Assembly: GCA_022599775.1 (NCBI GenBank)
Contig: JAHZLQ010000048.1
Span: forward strand, 44,153 to 108,152
DNA: 64,000 nt
Reading direction: 5' to 3'
DNA from: Gammaproteobacteria bacterium
Lineage (GTDB): Bacteria > Pseudomonadota > Gammaproteobacteria > Nevskiales > Nevskiaceae
The notes beneath the pieces are model-generated. The model worked only from the letters and a program-made list of their open reading frames with translations. It was not told the origin of the DNA and did not search any database. Positions 36,501-44,930 of the stretch are shown one piece after another; within the stretch, counting starts at the first letter, position 1, and each line of letters opens with the position of its first letter. Both the position numbers and the translations under genes were made by a program.

Positions 36501-38641
36501 ATTCCGGGGACCCCGCCGATTCAGCCACGACGTCGTCCGTGGTGTCGGTCGACGACCTCAGAACCCTGTGGGACGCGCGTGAACGTCTGGCCGCCATCAG
36601 CAATTCCAACATCAACACGCAACGCCCGTACGGCAGCTCGGCCACGACCGGTCGGTACATCTTCACCTTCCTGGACCTCAACCAGAACGGCTCCGTAGAC
36701 GCCGGGGAAATCAAGCCGTTTGTCCCGGCCAGCTTCGGAAGCACCTCGGGTACGTACGGAGTCCTGAATGCCCCGAGCTCCGATACTGCGGACAAACTGG
36801 TGAAGTACATACGCGGCGACGACCAATCCGGTGTCAGTGGCCTCAATCTGCGACCGCGTACGCTGGACTATGACGGTGACGGCACATCCGAAACGATGCG
36901 CCTGGGCGACATCGTGCAGTCGACGCCCACGGTGGCGGCCGCGCCATCCGAAGCCTTCGACCTGCTCTACGACGATGCCAGCTACGGCGAATTCCGACGC
37001 AAGTACCGGAACCGTCGCAACGTCGTCTACGTGGGCGCCAACGACGGCATGCTGCATGCCTTTAACGCCGGCTTCTATGACGCTGAGAACACTCAATTCA
37101 AGACCAGCTACAACGGCGAGACGGCGCACCCGCTGGGCTCGGAGCTTTGGGCCTACGTGCCCTACAACCTGCTGCCCCATCTGACTTGGCTGAGCGATCC
37201 CGACTATCCGCACGTCTGGTACGTCGATGCCAAGCCACGCGTCTTTGACGCCCGCATTTTCAACGATGACAGTGACCACCCCAATGGTTGGGGCACCGTC
37301 CTGGCGATCGGCTTTCGCTTCGGCGGCGGCGACCTGACGCTGCCCGCCGGGAACTACGCGGATGCATTCTCAGCATTCAGCAACTGGTCCCAGAATCAGG
37401 CGAAAAAGCGCAAACTCGAAACGCATTCCGCAATCGTGCTACTCGATGTGACCAACCCGGAGAAAGCGCCCACGCTCCTGGCGGAATTCAGTGATCCGGA
37501 CCTGGGCTTCACGACCTCGTTCCCCACCGTGATCGCGATGAGCCAGCGCGGCAATCAGGCCGGCACCAGCATCGACGATGACTGGTATCTGGTATTTGGA
37601 TCCGGCCCCGACAATCTCAATTCGATTTCGAGCAATATCACGGACGCCGAAAGCACGCGCAGCGGATTGCTCTACGTCCTCGACCTCAAATCCATGAAAC
37701 TGGTCAATGGCAAACCCTACGACCTCGGAAATGCGGCCAGCAAAAGCTTTGTCGGCGATCCCGTCACCGTCGATTGGGATCTCGACTTCATGGCGGATAG
37801 CGTCTACTTCGGGACTATCGGCGGCGATGCCGCAGCCCCTTCCGGCAAACTCTTCAAATTCCAGCTCGCAAATGGCGTTGGTGAGGAGCAGCGCGCAACC
37901 GCCAACTGGGCAGCACCACGTGTGATGGTCGACCCGGGAACGGCCAGCGTGTCAACGCCGACGGTAACTTTCGACCCACAAGGGAATCGATGGGTCTTCG
38001 CAGGAACAGGAAGACTGTTCGGCGACCCGGACAAGGCCTCAACCCCGCAGCAGTATCTTTTTGGCGCAGTCGACTCGTCCAATTCGATCGGTACGTCGAC
38101 CTTGTACAATTTCTCGAATTTCGTGGACGTATCTGACGCGACCGTAGCCACCAATGGCAGCGTGACGAACGTGATCGGCGCCGGCAGCGAAGGCGCGCTG
38201 TCGACCTTGGCCGTCAAGAACGGTGGCTGGAGGCTCGATCTTGAACTGCCCGGCGTGGCGGAGCGCAGCGTCACGCAGATGTCCCTGCTGGGCGACATCC
38301 TGTTCGCCTCGGCGTTCACGCCCAGCACCGACCTGTGCGGCGGCGAAGGCACAAGCCAGCTCTACGGTCTGTACTACAAGACCGGGGCGCCCAAGGCCGC
38401 ACTTCCGACCTTTGGTACAACGACCAGCACCGTTGATGGACAAACTCTCGACATCGGCATCCGCCAAGTCACGATTGGGGCCGGGCTTGCGTCCTCGCCA
38501 AGCCTGCATACCGGCGCAGCGCGCGACCAACGCGGCATCACAATTTTCACGCAAACCTCAACGGGCGCCATCGAGAATGAAACAGGCTTGGTCACGGAAC
38601 GCGCGCGCAGCGGTGAAATAGACTGGCGCGAGCGCTTTTGA
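33590..38641 (+). CDS. pilY1: PilY1 (PilC) type IV pilus tip adhesin/assembly factor
   Basis: A 1683-residue pilus-associated adhesin and retraction regulator. A signal peptide (MRNPTKLYMRDLVLVPVLAVSS, ending about residue 32) is followed by a long N-terminal region with an EF-hand-like site DLDKDGVPD (residues 80-88) and PilY1-typical FLNWATMARIDVVRKILYGG. Further Asp-rich Ca sites are near 822, 840-855, 1030 (DLNQNGSVDAGE) and 1092 (DYDGDGTSE). From about 1095 the PilC/PilY1 beta-propeller starts with GDIVQSTPTVAAAPSEAF and NVVYVGANDGMLHAFNAG. It is longer than the ~1160-residue P. aeruginosa protein. No pilY2 follows. Confidence 0.95.
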   Translation: MRNPTKLYMRDLVLVPVLAVSSLLGAASAVAAGLPYISSDSMVKYSSLPVTSVESAIPQAMIQISKDHQLFFKAFNDYTDLDKDGVPDITYKHGFDYYGYFDSYKCYSYDSSAKRFEPVTEYDQSSTEASDSAGNLAAKYCDGSSWSGNFLNWATMARIDVVRKILYGGKRAVDESSLTSSDLTVLQRTYLPNDAHSFAKYYNGSDLNKLTPFSSASSSDARKRGITLCNTTVNNSGSESQNVSDPPLIRVAKGNFSLWAANERWQCRWHEEVISNDPNKCNSLSTQIAGCNGNNPSVSGIDAWPRGPYSTGGNSEKLAEYDAYIHVCKSGFEAGDRCKTYPTGTQKPIGLFQEYGDAERMWFGLMAGTYDKNKQGGDLIKNMGPFNDELNVNTDGRFIHVAGLKNESGSVNGTQSSSAYGLVNALSLYRITKYKHSDGTYGDSGNNENNCTYGLSDFKNGTCHNWGNPFGEAYLNVIRYLGNLQPVGAYRANDSKYVPGLNVPSNYSSPLDESNSCASLNVVAFNSSTISYDGDDMDGPGDGDVAAIGTSMTSEQLADVVGAGEGLNGKQFFIGENGSDNNQTCTAKTISSLGQVRGICPEAPRLEGTFKIAGIAWYAHTQDINSDNKVPGIQTVNTYAVELASNVPKLEIPVPGAQGKFVTLLPACKDLSVSPSVPGGGGCAIVDFQIVEPHTESGGVGRGKYYVNWEDSEQGGDFDQDMWGVISYEITASTIKLTTDTVAQSTPYQMGFGYILSGTTSDGFHAHSGINNYTTPAIIGATECSSCQTSDGPSTKTYSIGASSASLLKDPLWYAAKWGGFDDLDGDNKPSSLAEWDNVDADGNPNPDGDPDNYFYAVEPRQLEAQLRRVFDQIIGRVASGTAASVVANAREGEGAIYQALFEPTRSDKDGNEVRWVGSLHSLWVDSNGYLREDGDHDAVLDGYGTDPVVELFFDESSANKQEHKTKVRRYSGDPADSATTSSVVSVDDLRTLWDARERLAAISNSNINTQRPYGSSATTGRYIFTFLDLNQNGSVDAGEIKPFVPASFGSTSGTYGVLNAPSSDTADKLVKYIRGDDQSGVSGLNLRPRTLDYDGDGTSETMRLGDIVQSTPTVAAAPSEAFDLLYDDASYGEFRRKYRNRRNVVYVGANDGMLHAFNAGFYDAENTQFKTSYNGETAHPLGSELWAYVPYNLLPHLTWLSDPDYPHVWYVDAKPRVFDARIFNDDSDHPNGWGTVLAIGFRFGGGDLTLPAGNYADAFSAFSNWSQNQAKKRKLETHSAIVLLDVTNPEKAPTLLAEFSDPDLGFTTSFPTVIAMSQRGNQAGTSIDDDWYLVFGSGPDNLNSISSNITDAESTRSGLLYVLDLKSMKLVNGKPYDLGNAASKSFVGDPVTVDWDLDFMADSVYFGTIGGDAAAPSGKLFKFQLANGVGEEQRATANWAAPRVMVDPGTASVSTPTVTFDPQGNRWVFAGTGRLFGDPDKASTPQQYLFGAVDSSNSIGTSTLYNFSNFVDVSDATVATNGSVTNVIGAGSEGALSTLAVKNGGWRLDLELPGVAERSVTQMSLLGDILFASAFTPSTDLCGGEGTSQLYGLYYKTGAPKAALPTFGTTTSTVDGQTLDIGIRQVTIGAGLASSPSLHTGAARDQRGITIFTQTSTGAIENETGLVTERARSGEIDWRERF

Positions 38642-38643
38642 GC

Positions 38644-39126
38644 ATGTGGCCCTCCGCACGATACGCGGTGACAGCAGCAGGTCCAGCACGTCACGAACTG
38701 GGCGTAACCCTGATCGAGTTGATGATCGCCGTGGCCGTGGTCGGCATTCTTGCGACGATCGCCTACCCCTCCTATGTCGAGTATCGCCTGCGTGCCGATC
38801 GTGCGCTTGGGCAAAAATGCCTGATCGATGCCCTGGGTCGTGCGGAAAGCTATTACACCAGGATCGGGCGTTATCCCGAATCCGCGAACGAGATATTTCC
38901 GAGTGCCGGCAATACCTACTCATGTGGAAATGAAGGCCTGTATCGATTGTCCATCGAGTCGGAAGCGGATTGTCCTTCTCGAAACTGCGTCTCGATTCGG
39001 GCGGACAGCATGGGCAAGCAAGTCAAGGACGGGAATCTGCAAATTCGCTACGAGTTCGGTTCCAAGTCGACGACAAAGAAGCGGCTGCTGCCGGATGGCG
39101 GAAGTACGAGCTGGGTGGGTCACTGA
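38644..39126 (+). CDS. pilE: Type IV minor pilin PilE
   Basis: A 160-residue pilin. The long leader ends ARHELG/VTLIELMIAVAVV with Glu at +5, and the body starts AYPSYVEYRLRADRALGQ, a pilin-like alpha1 end, followed by ALGRAESYYTRIGRYPES, common in PilE minor pilins. Cysteine pairs (TYSCGNE and DCPSRNC) could form a D-loop. The ATG at 38644 comes just after the pilY1 stop; a TTG at 38638 would overlap it. Confidence 0.9.
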   Translation: MWPSARYAVTAAGPARHELGVTLIELMIAVAVVGILATIAYPSYVEYRLRADRALGQKCLIDALGRAESYYTRIGRYPESANEIFPSAGNTYSCGNEGLYRLSIESEADCPSRNCVSIRADSMGKQVKDGNLQIRYEFGSKSTTKKRLLPDGGSTSWVGH

Positions 39127-39129
39127 GCC

Positions 39130-39600
39130 ATGACCCGACAGAGCGCCAGTGCTCCACGAGGCATCCCGCACGGTTTCACGCTGATCGAATTGATGATCGT
39201 CGTCGCCATTGCAACGATCCTGACCGTGATCGCACTTCCGGCCTACCAGCAGTACATTCGCAAGTCGCAACGGGATCTGGCAACAACCACCTTGGCCGAC
39301 CTCGCTTCGCGGCAACAGGCGTTTCACATCAAACGACGCAGTTATGCCGGCAGTTTCGAGCCGCTGGTCGCGATCGATGCGACCAAGGTCTACCTGCAGC
39401 GGGACGGACAATATGCGGCCAGCGCCGATGAGGACTCCATCTATCTCCTGAGCCTGCTCGCCGACGGTATCCAGGCGGTACCGAAAGGGCGGCAAACTAA
39501 GGACGAATGCCTGTCCCTGAGCATTGCCTACAACGGACAGCGCTCGGCCACGGCCACCGGTCACACGGCCGCCGAAGCGCGGTTATTGTGTTGGCGTTGA
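39130..39600 (+). CDS. Type IV pilin, second PilE-like copy
   Basis: A 156-residue pilin directly after pilE. The leader ends IPHG/FTLIELMIVVAIATILTV (Glu at +5), then ALPAYQQYIRKSQRDLATTT and LADLASRQQAFHIKRRSYAG, the PilE-type alpha1 continuation. Together with the preceding gene it makes two PilE-like subunits in one operon; sequence identity between them is limited to the N-terminal helix. The role as core minor pilin or accessory subunit is not determinable from sequence. Confidence 0.85.
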   Translation: MTRQSASAPRGIPHGFTLIELMIVVAIATILTVIALPAYQQYIRKSQRDLATTTLADLASRQQAFHIKRRSYAGSFEPLVAIDATKVYLQRDGQYAASADEDSIYLLSLLADGIQAVPKGRQTKDECLSLSIAYNGQRSATATGHTAAEARLLCWR

Positions 39601-39605
39601 GGCGC

Positions 39606-40148
39606 ATGACTGTGGCGCGCTCTGGAGGCCCGGGGCATCCAGCTTCGTGTGCTTCATCCGGCTTCACGCTCGTAGAACTGCTCACCGCCATCGCGGTGCT
39701 GGCCATCCTGCTGGCGATCGGAATCCCCAGTTTCCGGCTGTATCTGCTGTCGTCCCAGCGTTCAGCGGCCTCGACTCAGCTGTACGGCGCGCTCGCCCAG
39801 GCACGCTCGGAGGCGATTGCGCGCAATACCGCGATTTCGGTATTCCCGCGAAGCGGGGGCGCGAATCTGGCCTGCGGCAGCAGCGATCAGGATTGGAACA
39901 ACGGCTGGCTAGTAGGCGCGTCCTGCGATCAGGATTTCATCGCGGTATTCGACGCCGTCGGCGCCGGCGTCTCTGTCATCCCGGCGACCGACATCACCCA
40001 GGTGGTCTATCGCGCCTCGGGCCGGACCAGCGGCAACGTGTGCTTCATGATCGAGCCGGACAGCGACAAGCTCCAGCCGCGCGAAGTCAGCACGCAACTT
40101 TCGGGACGTGTCAGCCTGCGCGAGACCGACACGCCCTGCACCGGCTGA
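39606..40148 (+). CDS. fimU: GspH/FimT family minor pilin (FimU-like)
   Basis: A 180-residue pseudopilin: leader MTVARSGGPGHPASCASSG, then FTLVELLTAIAVLAILLAIG (Glu at +5) and SFRLYLLSSQRSAASTQLYG plus ALAQARSEAIARNTAISV, a GspH/FimT/FimU hallmark. Four cysteines suggest disulfides. The gene starts 5 nt after the previous stop and is the last of the operon, convergent with ispH. In P. aeruginosa fimU comes first, so either this or the first gene could be the FimU equivalent. Confidence 0.85.
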   Translation: MTVARSGGPGHPASCASSGFTLVELLTAIAVLAILLAIGIPSFRLYLLSSQRSAASTQLYGALAQARSEAIARNTAISVFPRSGGANLACGSSDQDWNNGWLVGASCDQDFIAVFDAVGAGVSVIPATDITQVVYRASGRTSGNVCFMIEPDSDKLQPREVSTQLSGRVSLRETDTPCTG

Positions 40149-40201
40149 AACGCGCCTCGGTCACTGCAGGTACCGGATCACAAAGCAAAACAACGCGAGC
40201 C

Positions 40202-41152
40202 TTAGCGTTCCTTGGCCACACGGTTCAAGGGCCGTGGCAGCGAGAACACCACGTTTTCCTCGCGCCCCTTCAGCTCCTCGGCCAATTCGCCACCCAATTC
40301 GCGCAGACGGTTCACGACCTCGGAGACCAGGACCTCGGGCGCGGAGGCACCCGCCGTGACGCCGATGCGCTGCTTGCCGCAGGTCCATTCGGGATTGATG
40401 TCGTCCGGACCGTCGATCAGATGCGCGGGTACCCCACGCTGTTCGGCGAGCTCGCGCAGGCGGTTGGAATTGGAACTGTTGCGCGAACCCACCACCAGTA
40501 CCAGATCGCATTGCTGGGCCAGGGACTTCACGGCGTCCTGGCGGTTCTGGGTGGCGTAGCAGATATCGTCCTTGCGCGGTCCGTGCACCTGTGGGAAACG
40601 AGCGCGCAGCGCGTCGATGATGCGCGCGGTGTCGTCCATCGACAGCGTGGTCTGGGTGACGTAGGCCAGACGGTCCGGCTTGCGCACCGGCAGCCGCTGC
40701 ACGTCGTCCACGGTTTCGACCAGAAAGATCGCACCACCATAGGTACTGTCGAACTGGCCCATCGTGCCTTCGACCTCGGGGTGGCCGCGATGGCCGATCA
40801 GCACCACCTCCCGCCCCTCACGCGAATACTTGGCGACCTCGATGTGTACTTTGGTCACCAGCGGACAGGTCGCGTCGAACACCGTCAGGCCGCGTTTGCG
40901 TGCGTCGCCGCGCACCGCCTGCGACACGCCGTGTGCCGAGAAGATGCAGATTGCGCCTTCCGGCACTTCATCGACTTCCTCGACAAACACCGCACCGAGT
41001 CCGCGCAGCCGGTCCACCACGAAGCGGTTGTGGACCACCTCGTGGCGAACGTAGACCGGCGGGCCGAGTTGTTCGATCGCCCGTTCCACGATTTCGATGG
41101 CGCGGTCGACGCCAGCGCAGAAACCGCGGGGGTTGGCGAGCAGTATCTTCAT
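40202..41152 (-). CDS. ispH: 4-hydroxy-3-methylbut-2-enyl diphosphate reductase
   Basis: IspH (LytB) catalyses the last step of the MEP pathway, reducing HMBPP to IPP and DMAPP. The 316-residue protein contains the three [4Fe-4S] ligands in [12 protein letters not shown] (Cys12), [12 protein letters not shown] and [20 protein letters not shown], and the active-site SAHGVS and [11 protein letters not shown] segments. It follows lspA without a gap. fkpB, which usually sits between lspA and ispH, is absent. Confidence 0.98.
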   Translation of the reverse strand: MKILLANPRGFCAGVDRAIEIVERAIEQLGPPVYVRHEVVHNRFVVDRLRGLGAVFVEEVDEVPEGAICIFSAHGVSQAVRGDARKRGLTVFDATCPLVTKVHIEVAKYSREGREVVLIGHRGHPEVEGTMGQFDSTYGGAIFLVETVDDVQRLPVRKPDRLAYVTQTTLSMDDTARIIDALRARFPQVHGPRKDDICYATQNRQDAVKSLAQQCDLVLVVGSRNSSNSNRLRELAEQRGVPAHLIDGPDDINPEWTCGKQRIGVTAGASAPEVLVSEVVNRLRELGGELAEELKGREENVVFSLPRPLNRVAKER

Positions 41153-41653
41153 TCAGGCTCCTGCGCGGACCTTGCCGCGCTTCTGCCGGAAGCTATCCAG
41201 CACCATGTCCAGAATCAGCAGGGCGGCACCCACGCTGATTGCGGAGTCGGCAACATTGAAAGCCGCGAAGTGCCAGTTGCCGACGTAGAAATCGATGAAA
41301 TCGACCACGTGCCCACGCGTGGCGCGGTCGATGACGTTGCCGAGCGCACCGCCGAGTATCAGCGACAGCGCGACCGCCACCAGCAGCTGCCCGCGCGGAT
41401 TACGCCGCAGCCACCACATGATGCCGATCGACACCGCCACGCCCAGCGCGATGAACACGACCGGCGAGGCCTCGGCGAACATCGAGAACGCCGCGCCGGT
41501 ATTGCGCATGTGCACGATGTTGAAGAACGGAATCACGGGAATCGACTCGTACCAGTCCAGCCCGCGCACGATCAACTGCTTGGTGATCTGATCCAGCAGG
41601 ATGACCGCAGCCGAGAGCCACAGCCAGTACACATTCTTGTATCGAAATTCCAT
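41153..41653 (-). CDS. lspA: Lipoprotein signal peptidase
   Basis: Signal peptidase II, an inner-membrane aspartyl protease that cleaves prolipoprotein signals. The 166-residue protein has four transmembrane helices and the conserved blocks DQITKQLIV, NTGAAFSMF, GGALGNVIDRATRGHVVDFI (first catalytic Asp) and FAAFNVADSAISVG (second catalytic Asp). The open frame continues far upstream, but MEFRYKNVYWLWLSA is the family start, and its start codon overlaps the stop of the unknown membrane gene. Lipoproteins in this window (M1 peptidase, Ig-repeat protein) are expected substrates. Confidence 0.97.
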   Translation of the reverse strand: MEFRYKNVYWLWLSAAVILLDQITKQLIVRGLDWYESIPVIPFFNIVHMRNTGAAFSMFAEASPVVFIALGVAVSIGIMWWLRRNPRGQLLVAVALSLILGGALGNVIDRATRGHVVDFIDFYVGNWHFAAFNVADSAISVGAALLILDMVLDSFRQKRGKVRAGA

Positions 41654-42048
41654 TAGCGTCCCGTGGATCGAATCCAGTAGGCGGCGGAGATGCCCCAGAT
41701 CGCATTGAATATCAGGACCGCGACCGGTGTCAGCAGGCCCAGACCCCAACCACCCAGTCCGTGTGACGTCTGTTGCGGAAAGAAGAAAAGCAGCTGCGCC
41801 AGGCTCGGTCCCAGGCTGACCACCAATCCGCGGATCAGGGTACGTCCGGGCGCCAGCGGCAACAACAGCAACAGGCCCCATAACCCGCCCCATACGATAC
41901 GCGGATAGAGCCAGGCCGCGCTGAACGACGGGTGGATGGCCACACCGATCCGCGCCGTCAGCCCATAGTGTCCGGCCGCCCACACTGCCAGACTGTTGAG
42001 CAGGGCGCCGACCGCGCCGGCCGCGAAAGCCAGGGAAGCGGCGCGCAT
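41653..42048 (-). CDS. Unrecognised small membrane protein between ileS and lspA
   Basis: A 131-residue, strongly hydrophobic protein I do not recognise. It begins MRAASLAFAAGAVGALLNSL and has about four predicted transmembrane helices (residues ~5-25, 45-65, 70-90, 105-125), with PHTIRG-free short loops, a QQTSHGLGGWG loop and a C-terminal YWIRSTGR. It overlaps both the ileS stop (1 nt) and the lspA start, so it is translated in one operon with them. There is no motif that suggests a function. Confidence 0.75.
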   Translation of the reverse strand: MRAASLAFAAGAVGALLNSLAVWAAGHYGLTARIGVAIHPSFSAAWLYPRIVWGGLWGLLLLLPLAPGRTLIRGLVVSLGPSLAQLLFFFPQQTSHGLGGWGLGLLTPVAVLIFNAIWGISAAYWIRSTGR

Positions 42049-44867
42049 CAGACCCAGCGCCGCGTCTCGCCGACGCCGTCCACGTTGTCGATACAACGCC
42101 CGCACAGCGCCGGATGCGCCGCATGCTGGCCGACATCGGGCCGGCGATGCCAGCAACGCTGGCACTTCTCGGACTCGCTACGGCCAATGCTGATGCCCAG
42201 CAGTTCGCCATTGTCGAGCTTGATCGCATCCTCCAGCGGCTCGGCAACCAGCTCCGCATCCGACGTGATCAGCCAGAAGCGCAGTTCGGCGGCGACGCCG
42301 CTCAGCGCTTCCCGAAGCACGCCCGTGGCATGCAGCCGCACCGTGGCGTCCAGCGATCCGCCAATCTCACCGCGCTGGCGCGCATCCTCGAGTTCCTTCT
42401 TGACCGCATCGCGCACCAGAACCAGGCGCTTCCAGTCGATCGCAGCTTGCGGTGTGGTCACCGGAAACGCATGCCAAGTCTGGGTGAAGATGCTGGCCGT
42501 ACGCTCACCGGGCAGCAGTTGCCAGATCTCATCGGCCGTGAACGACAGGATCGGCGCGATCCAGCGCACCAGCGCCTCACTGATGTGGAACATCGCGGTC
42601 TGCGCGGACCGACGCGCTTCGCTGGCCTGCGGCAGGGTGTAGAGCCGGTCCTTGAGCACGTCCAGATACAGGCCGCCCAAGTCCACCACACAGTAGTTAT
42701 GCAGACGCTGGTACACCTGATGGAACTCGCGGGTCTGATACGCCTTGCTGATCTGCGCCTGCAGTGCCGCGGCCTGAGCCAGCGCATGCGCATCGATCGC
42801 CAGCATCCGATCCACCGGCACGGCATCACCGGCCGGATCGAAGTCATGCAGATTGCCGAGCAGAAAGCGCGCGGTGTTGCGGATGCGTCGATAGGCATCG
42901 GCGATGCGCTTGAGCAGATCGTCGGAGACCGCAATCTCGCCCGAGTAGTCGCTGGCCGCCACCCACAGGCGCAAGACATCGGCACCCAGGGTCTTGAGCA
43001 CGGTCTGCGGCGCGACCACATTGCCGAGCGACTTGGACATCTTGCGTCCCTGCGCGTCGACCGTGAAGCCGTGCGTCAGCACCTCGCGATACGGCGCCCG
43101 GCCGCGCATCGCCACCGAGGTCAGCAGCGAGGACTGAAACCAACCGCGGTGCTGGTCCGAGCCTTCCAGGTACAGGTCCGCCTGCGGCGCCAGCCCGTCC
43201 GCGTCCAGCGCTTCGGGATCGACCGATTTGAATGAACACTGATGCACGGCACCGGAGTCGAACCAGACATCCAGCGTGTCCGGGCACTTCTCGTAGTCCG
43301 CCGCTTCCGCGCCGAGCCAGTCTTCAACGGACGAGCCAAACCAGGCCTCGAGTCCCTCGGCTTGCACACGTTCCGCCACTTTCATCAGCAGCGCCGAGGT
43401 TTCGGGGTGCAGTTCCTGCTTCTGCCGGTGCACGAACACCGCCAGTGGCACGCCCCAGTAGCGCTGACGCGAAATGCACCAGTCGGGGCGCCCCGCCACC
43501 ATCTCGCGGATGCGATTTTCGCCCCAGGCCGGAAGCCATCGGGTCTTTTCGATCTCGCTGATCGCGTCCTTGCGCAGCCCGGCCGCGTCCATCGATACGA
43601 ACCACTGCGGCGTGGCACGGAAGATCAGCGGCGACTTGTGACGCCAACAATGCGGGTAACTGTGCGTGATCGTGGCCTTGTGGGCCAAGGCACCTTGAGC
43701 CGACAGCGCGTCGAGGATCAACTCGTCCACCTTGCGCACGTGCTGGCCGCCGACCAGCGGCGTGCCGTCGACGAACACACCATTGCCCTGCACCGGATTG
43801 TCGACCGGCAGGCCGTATTCGCGGCCCACGCCGTAATCCTCCACGCCGTGCGCCGGCGCGGTATGGACCAGGCCGGTGCCGGCATCCAGCGTCACATGCT
43901 CGCCGAGTATCAGCGGCACCGTGCGCCCGGCAAACGGATGCTGCGCGCGCGCGCCTTCCAGCGCCGCGCCCTTGATCGTGGCGAGCACCCGCGCTTCGGT
44001 GGCACCCACGCGCGCGGCATAGGCCTCGACCAGACCGGTCGCCAGTACGAGGTGTTCGCCGTCGATCTCAACGAGCCCGTACTCCAGTTCAGGATGAACC
44101 GTGATGGCCTGATTCGCCGGCAGCGTCCACGGCGTGGTCGTCCAGATCACGTACGAGGCCGGGGCCTCGCCATCGACTCCAAAGCGGCGGCTCAACTCGG
44201 CCGCATCCGTGGTCGCGAACCGCACGTCGACGGCAAAAGACTGCTTGTCCTGATATTCGACCTCGGCCTCGGCGAGTGAGGAGGCGCAATCCAGGCACCA
44301 GTGCACCGGCTTGAAGCCGCGCACGACATGACCGCGCTCGACGATACGACCCAGCACCCGCAGCTGCTCCGCCTCGAAGGCCGGCTGCATCGTCAGGTAA
44401 GGACGATCCCAGTCGGCGAAAATTCCCAGCCGTTTGAAGTCCTCGCGCTGGCGGTCGATCTGCTGCCCGGCGTATTCGCGACAATGCGCGCGGAACGCGG
44501 CCGCATCCAGTTTGACGCCGACCTTGCCGTGCTTCTTCTCGACCTGCAGTTCGATCGGCAGACCGTGGCAGTCCCAGCCCGGCGTGAACGGCGCGCGATA
44601 GCCGTCCAGGCGCACGGACTTGAGGATCATGTCCTTGAGCACCTTGTTCACGGCATGGCCGATGTGAATATCGCCATTCGCGTACGGCGGGCCGTCGACA
44701 AAGCGAAATACCGGGCGATCGCGGGTCTCAGCCTCGATCCGCTCGTAGAGCTTTTCGGATTCACAGGCCGCAATCCAGGCCGGCTCGCGTTTGGCCAGAT
44801 TGGCCTGCATCGCGAAATCGGTCTTCGGCAGGTTCAGCGTGTTCTTGTAGTCTTGCTCGTTGCTCAC
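42048..44867 (-). CDS. ileS: Isoleucyl-tRNA synthetase
   Basis: A class I aminoacyl-tRNA synthetase of 939 residues. The HIGH motif is in PPYANGDIHIGHAVNKVLKD, the editing (CP1) domain has TTTPWTLPANQAI, the KMSKS loop is GRKMSKSLGNVVAPQ, and the C-terminal zinc finger is CQRCWHRRPD with CGRC, typical of bacterial (type 1) IleRS. It lies between ribF and lspA in the usual order, with a 63-nt gap to ribF. Confidence 0.98.
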   Translation of the reverse strand: MSNEQDYKNTLNLPKTDFAMQANLAKREPAWIAACESEKLYERIEAETRDRPVFRFVDGPPYANGDIHIGHAVNKVLKDMILKSVRLDGYRAPFTPGWDCHGLPIELQVEKKHGKVGVKLDAAAFRAHCREYAGQQIDRQREDFKRLGIFADWDRPYLTMQPAFEAEQLRVLGRIVERGHVVRGFKPVHWCLDCASSLAEAEVEYQDKQSFAVDVRFATTDAAELSRRFGVDGEAPASYVIWTTTPWTLPANQAITVHPELEYGLVEIDGEHLVLATGLVEAYAARVGATEARVLATIKGAALEGARAQHPFAGRTVPLILGEHVTLDAGTGLVHTAPAHGVEDYGVGREYGLPVDNPVQGNGVFVDGTPLVGGQHVRKVDELILDALSAQGALAHKATITHSYPHCWRHKSPLIFRATPQWFVSMDAAGLRKDAISEIEKTRWLPAWGENRIREMVAGRPDWCISRQRYWGVPLAVFVHRQKQELHPETSALLMKVAERVQAEGLEAWFGSSVEDWLGAEAADYEKCPDTLDVWFDSGAVHQCSFKSVDPEALDADGLAPQADLYLEGSDQHRGWFQSSLLTSVAMRGRAPYREVLTHGFTVDAQGRKMSKSLGNVVAPQTVLKTLGADVLRLWVAASDYSGEIAVSDDLLKRIADAYRRIRNTARFLLGNLHDFDPAGDAVPVDRMLAIDAHALAQAAALQAQISKAYQTREFHQVYQRLHNYCVVDLGGLYLDVLKDRLYTLPQASEARRSAQTAMFHISEALVRWIAPILSFTADEIWQLLPGERTASIFTQTWHAFPVTTPQAAIDWKRLVLVRDAVKKELEDARQRGEIGGSLDATVRLHATGVLREALSGVAAELRFWLITSDAELVAEPLEDAIKLDNGELLGISIGRSESEKCQRCWHRRPDVGQHAAHPALCGRCIDNVDGVGETRRWV

Positions 44868-44930
44868 GGCGTCGAATCGGTCAGGGCCTCGATCGAAACC
44901 GCCGCGCGGGCCGCGTTTCGGTTTTGACGA

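Noticed and set aside
39524..41656. 710-codon plus-strand frame crossing fimU, ispH and lspA
   Set aside because: It overlaps three solid genes and its product looks like out-of-frame translation.
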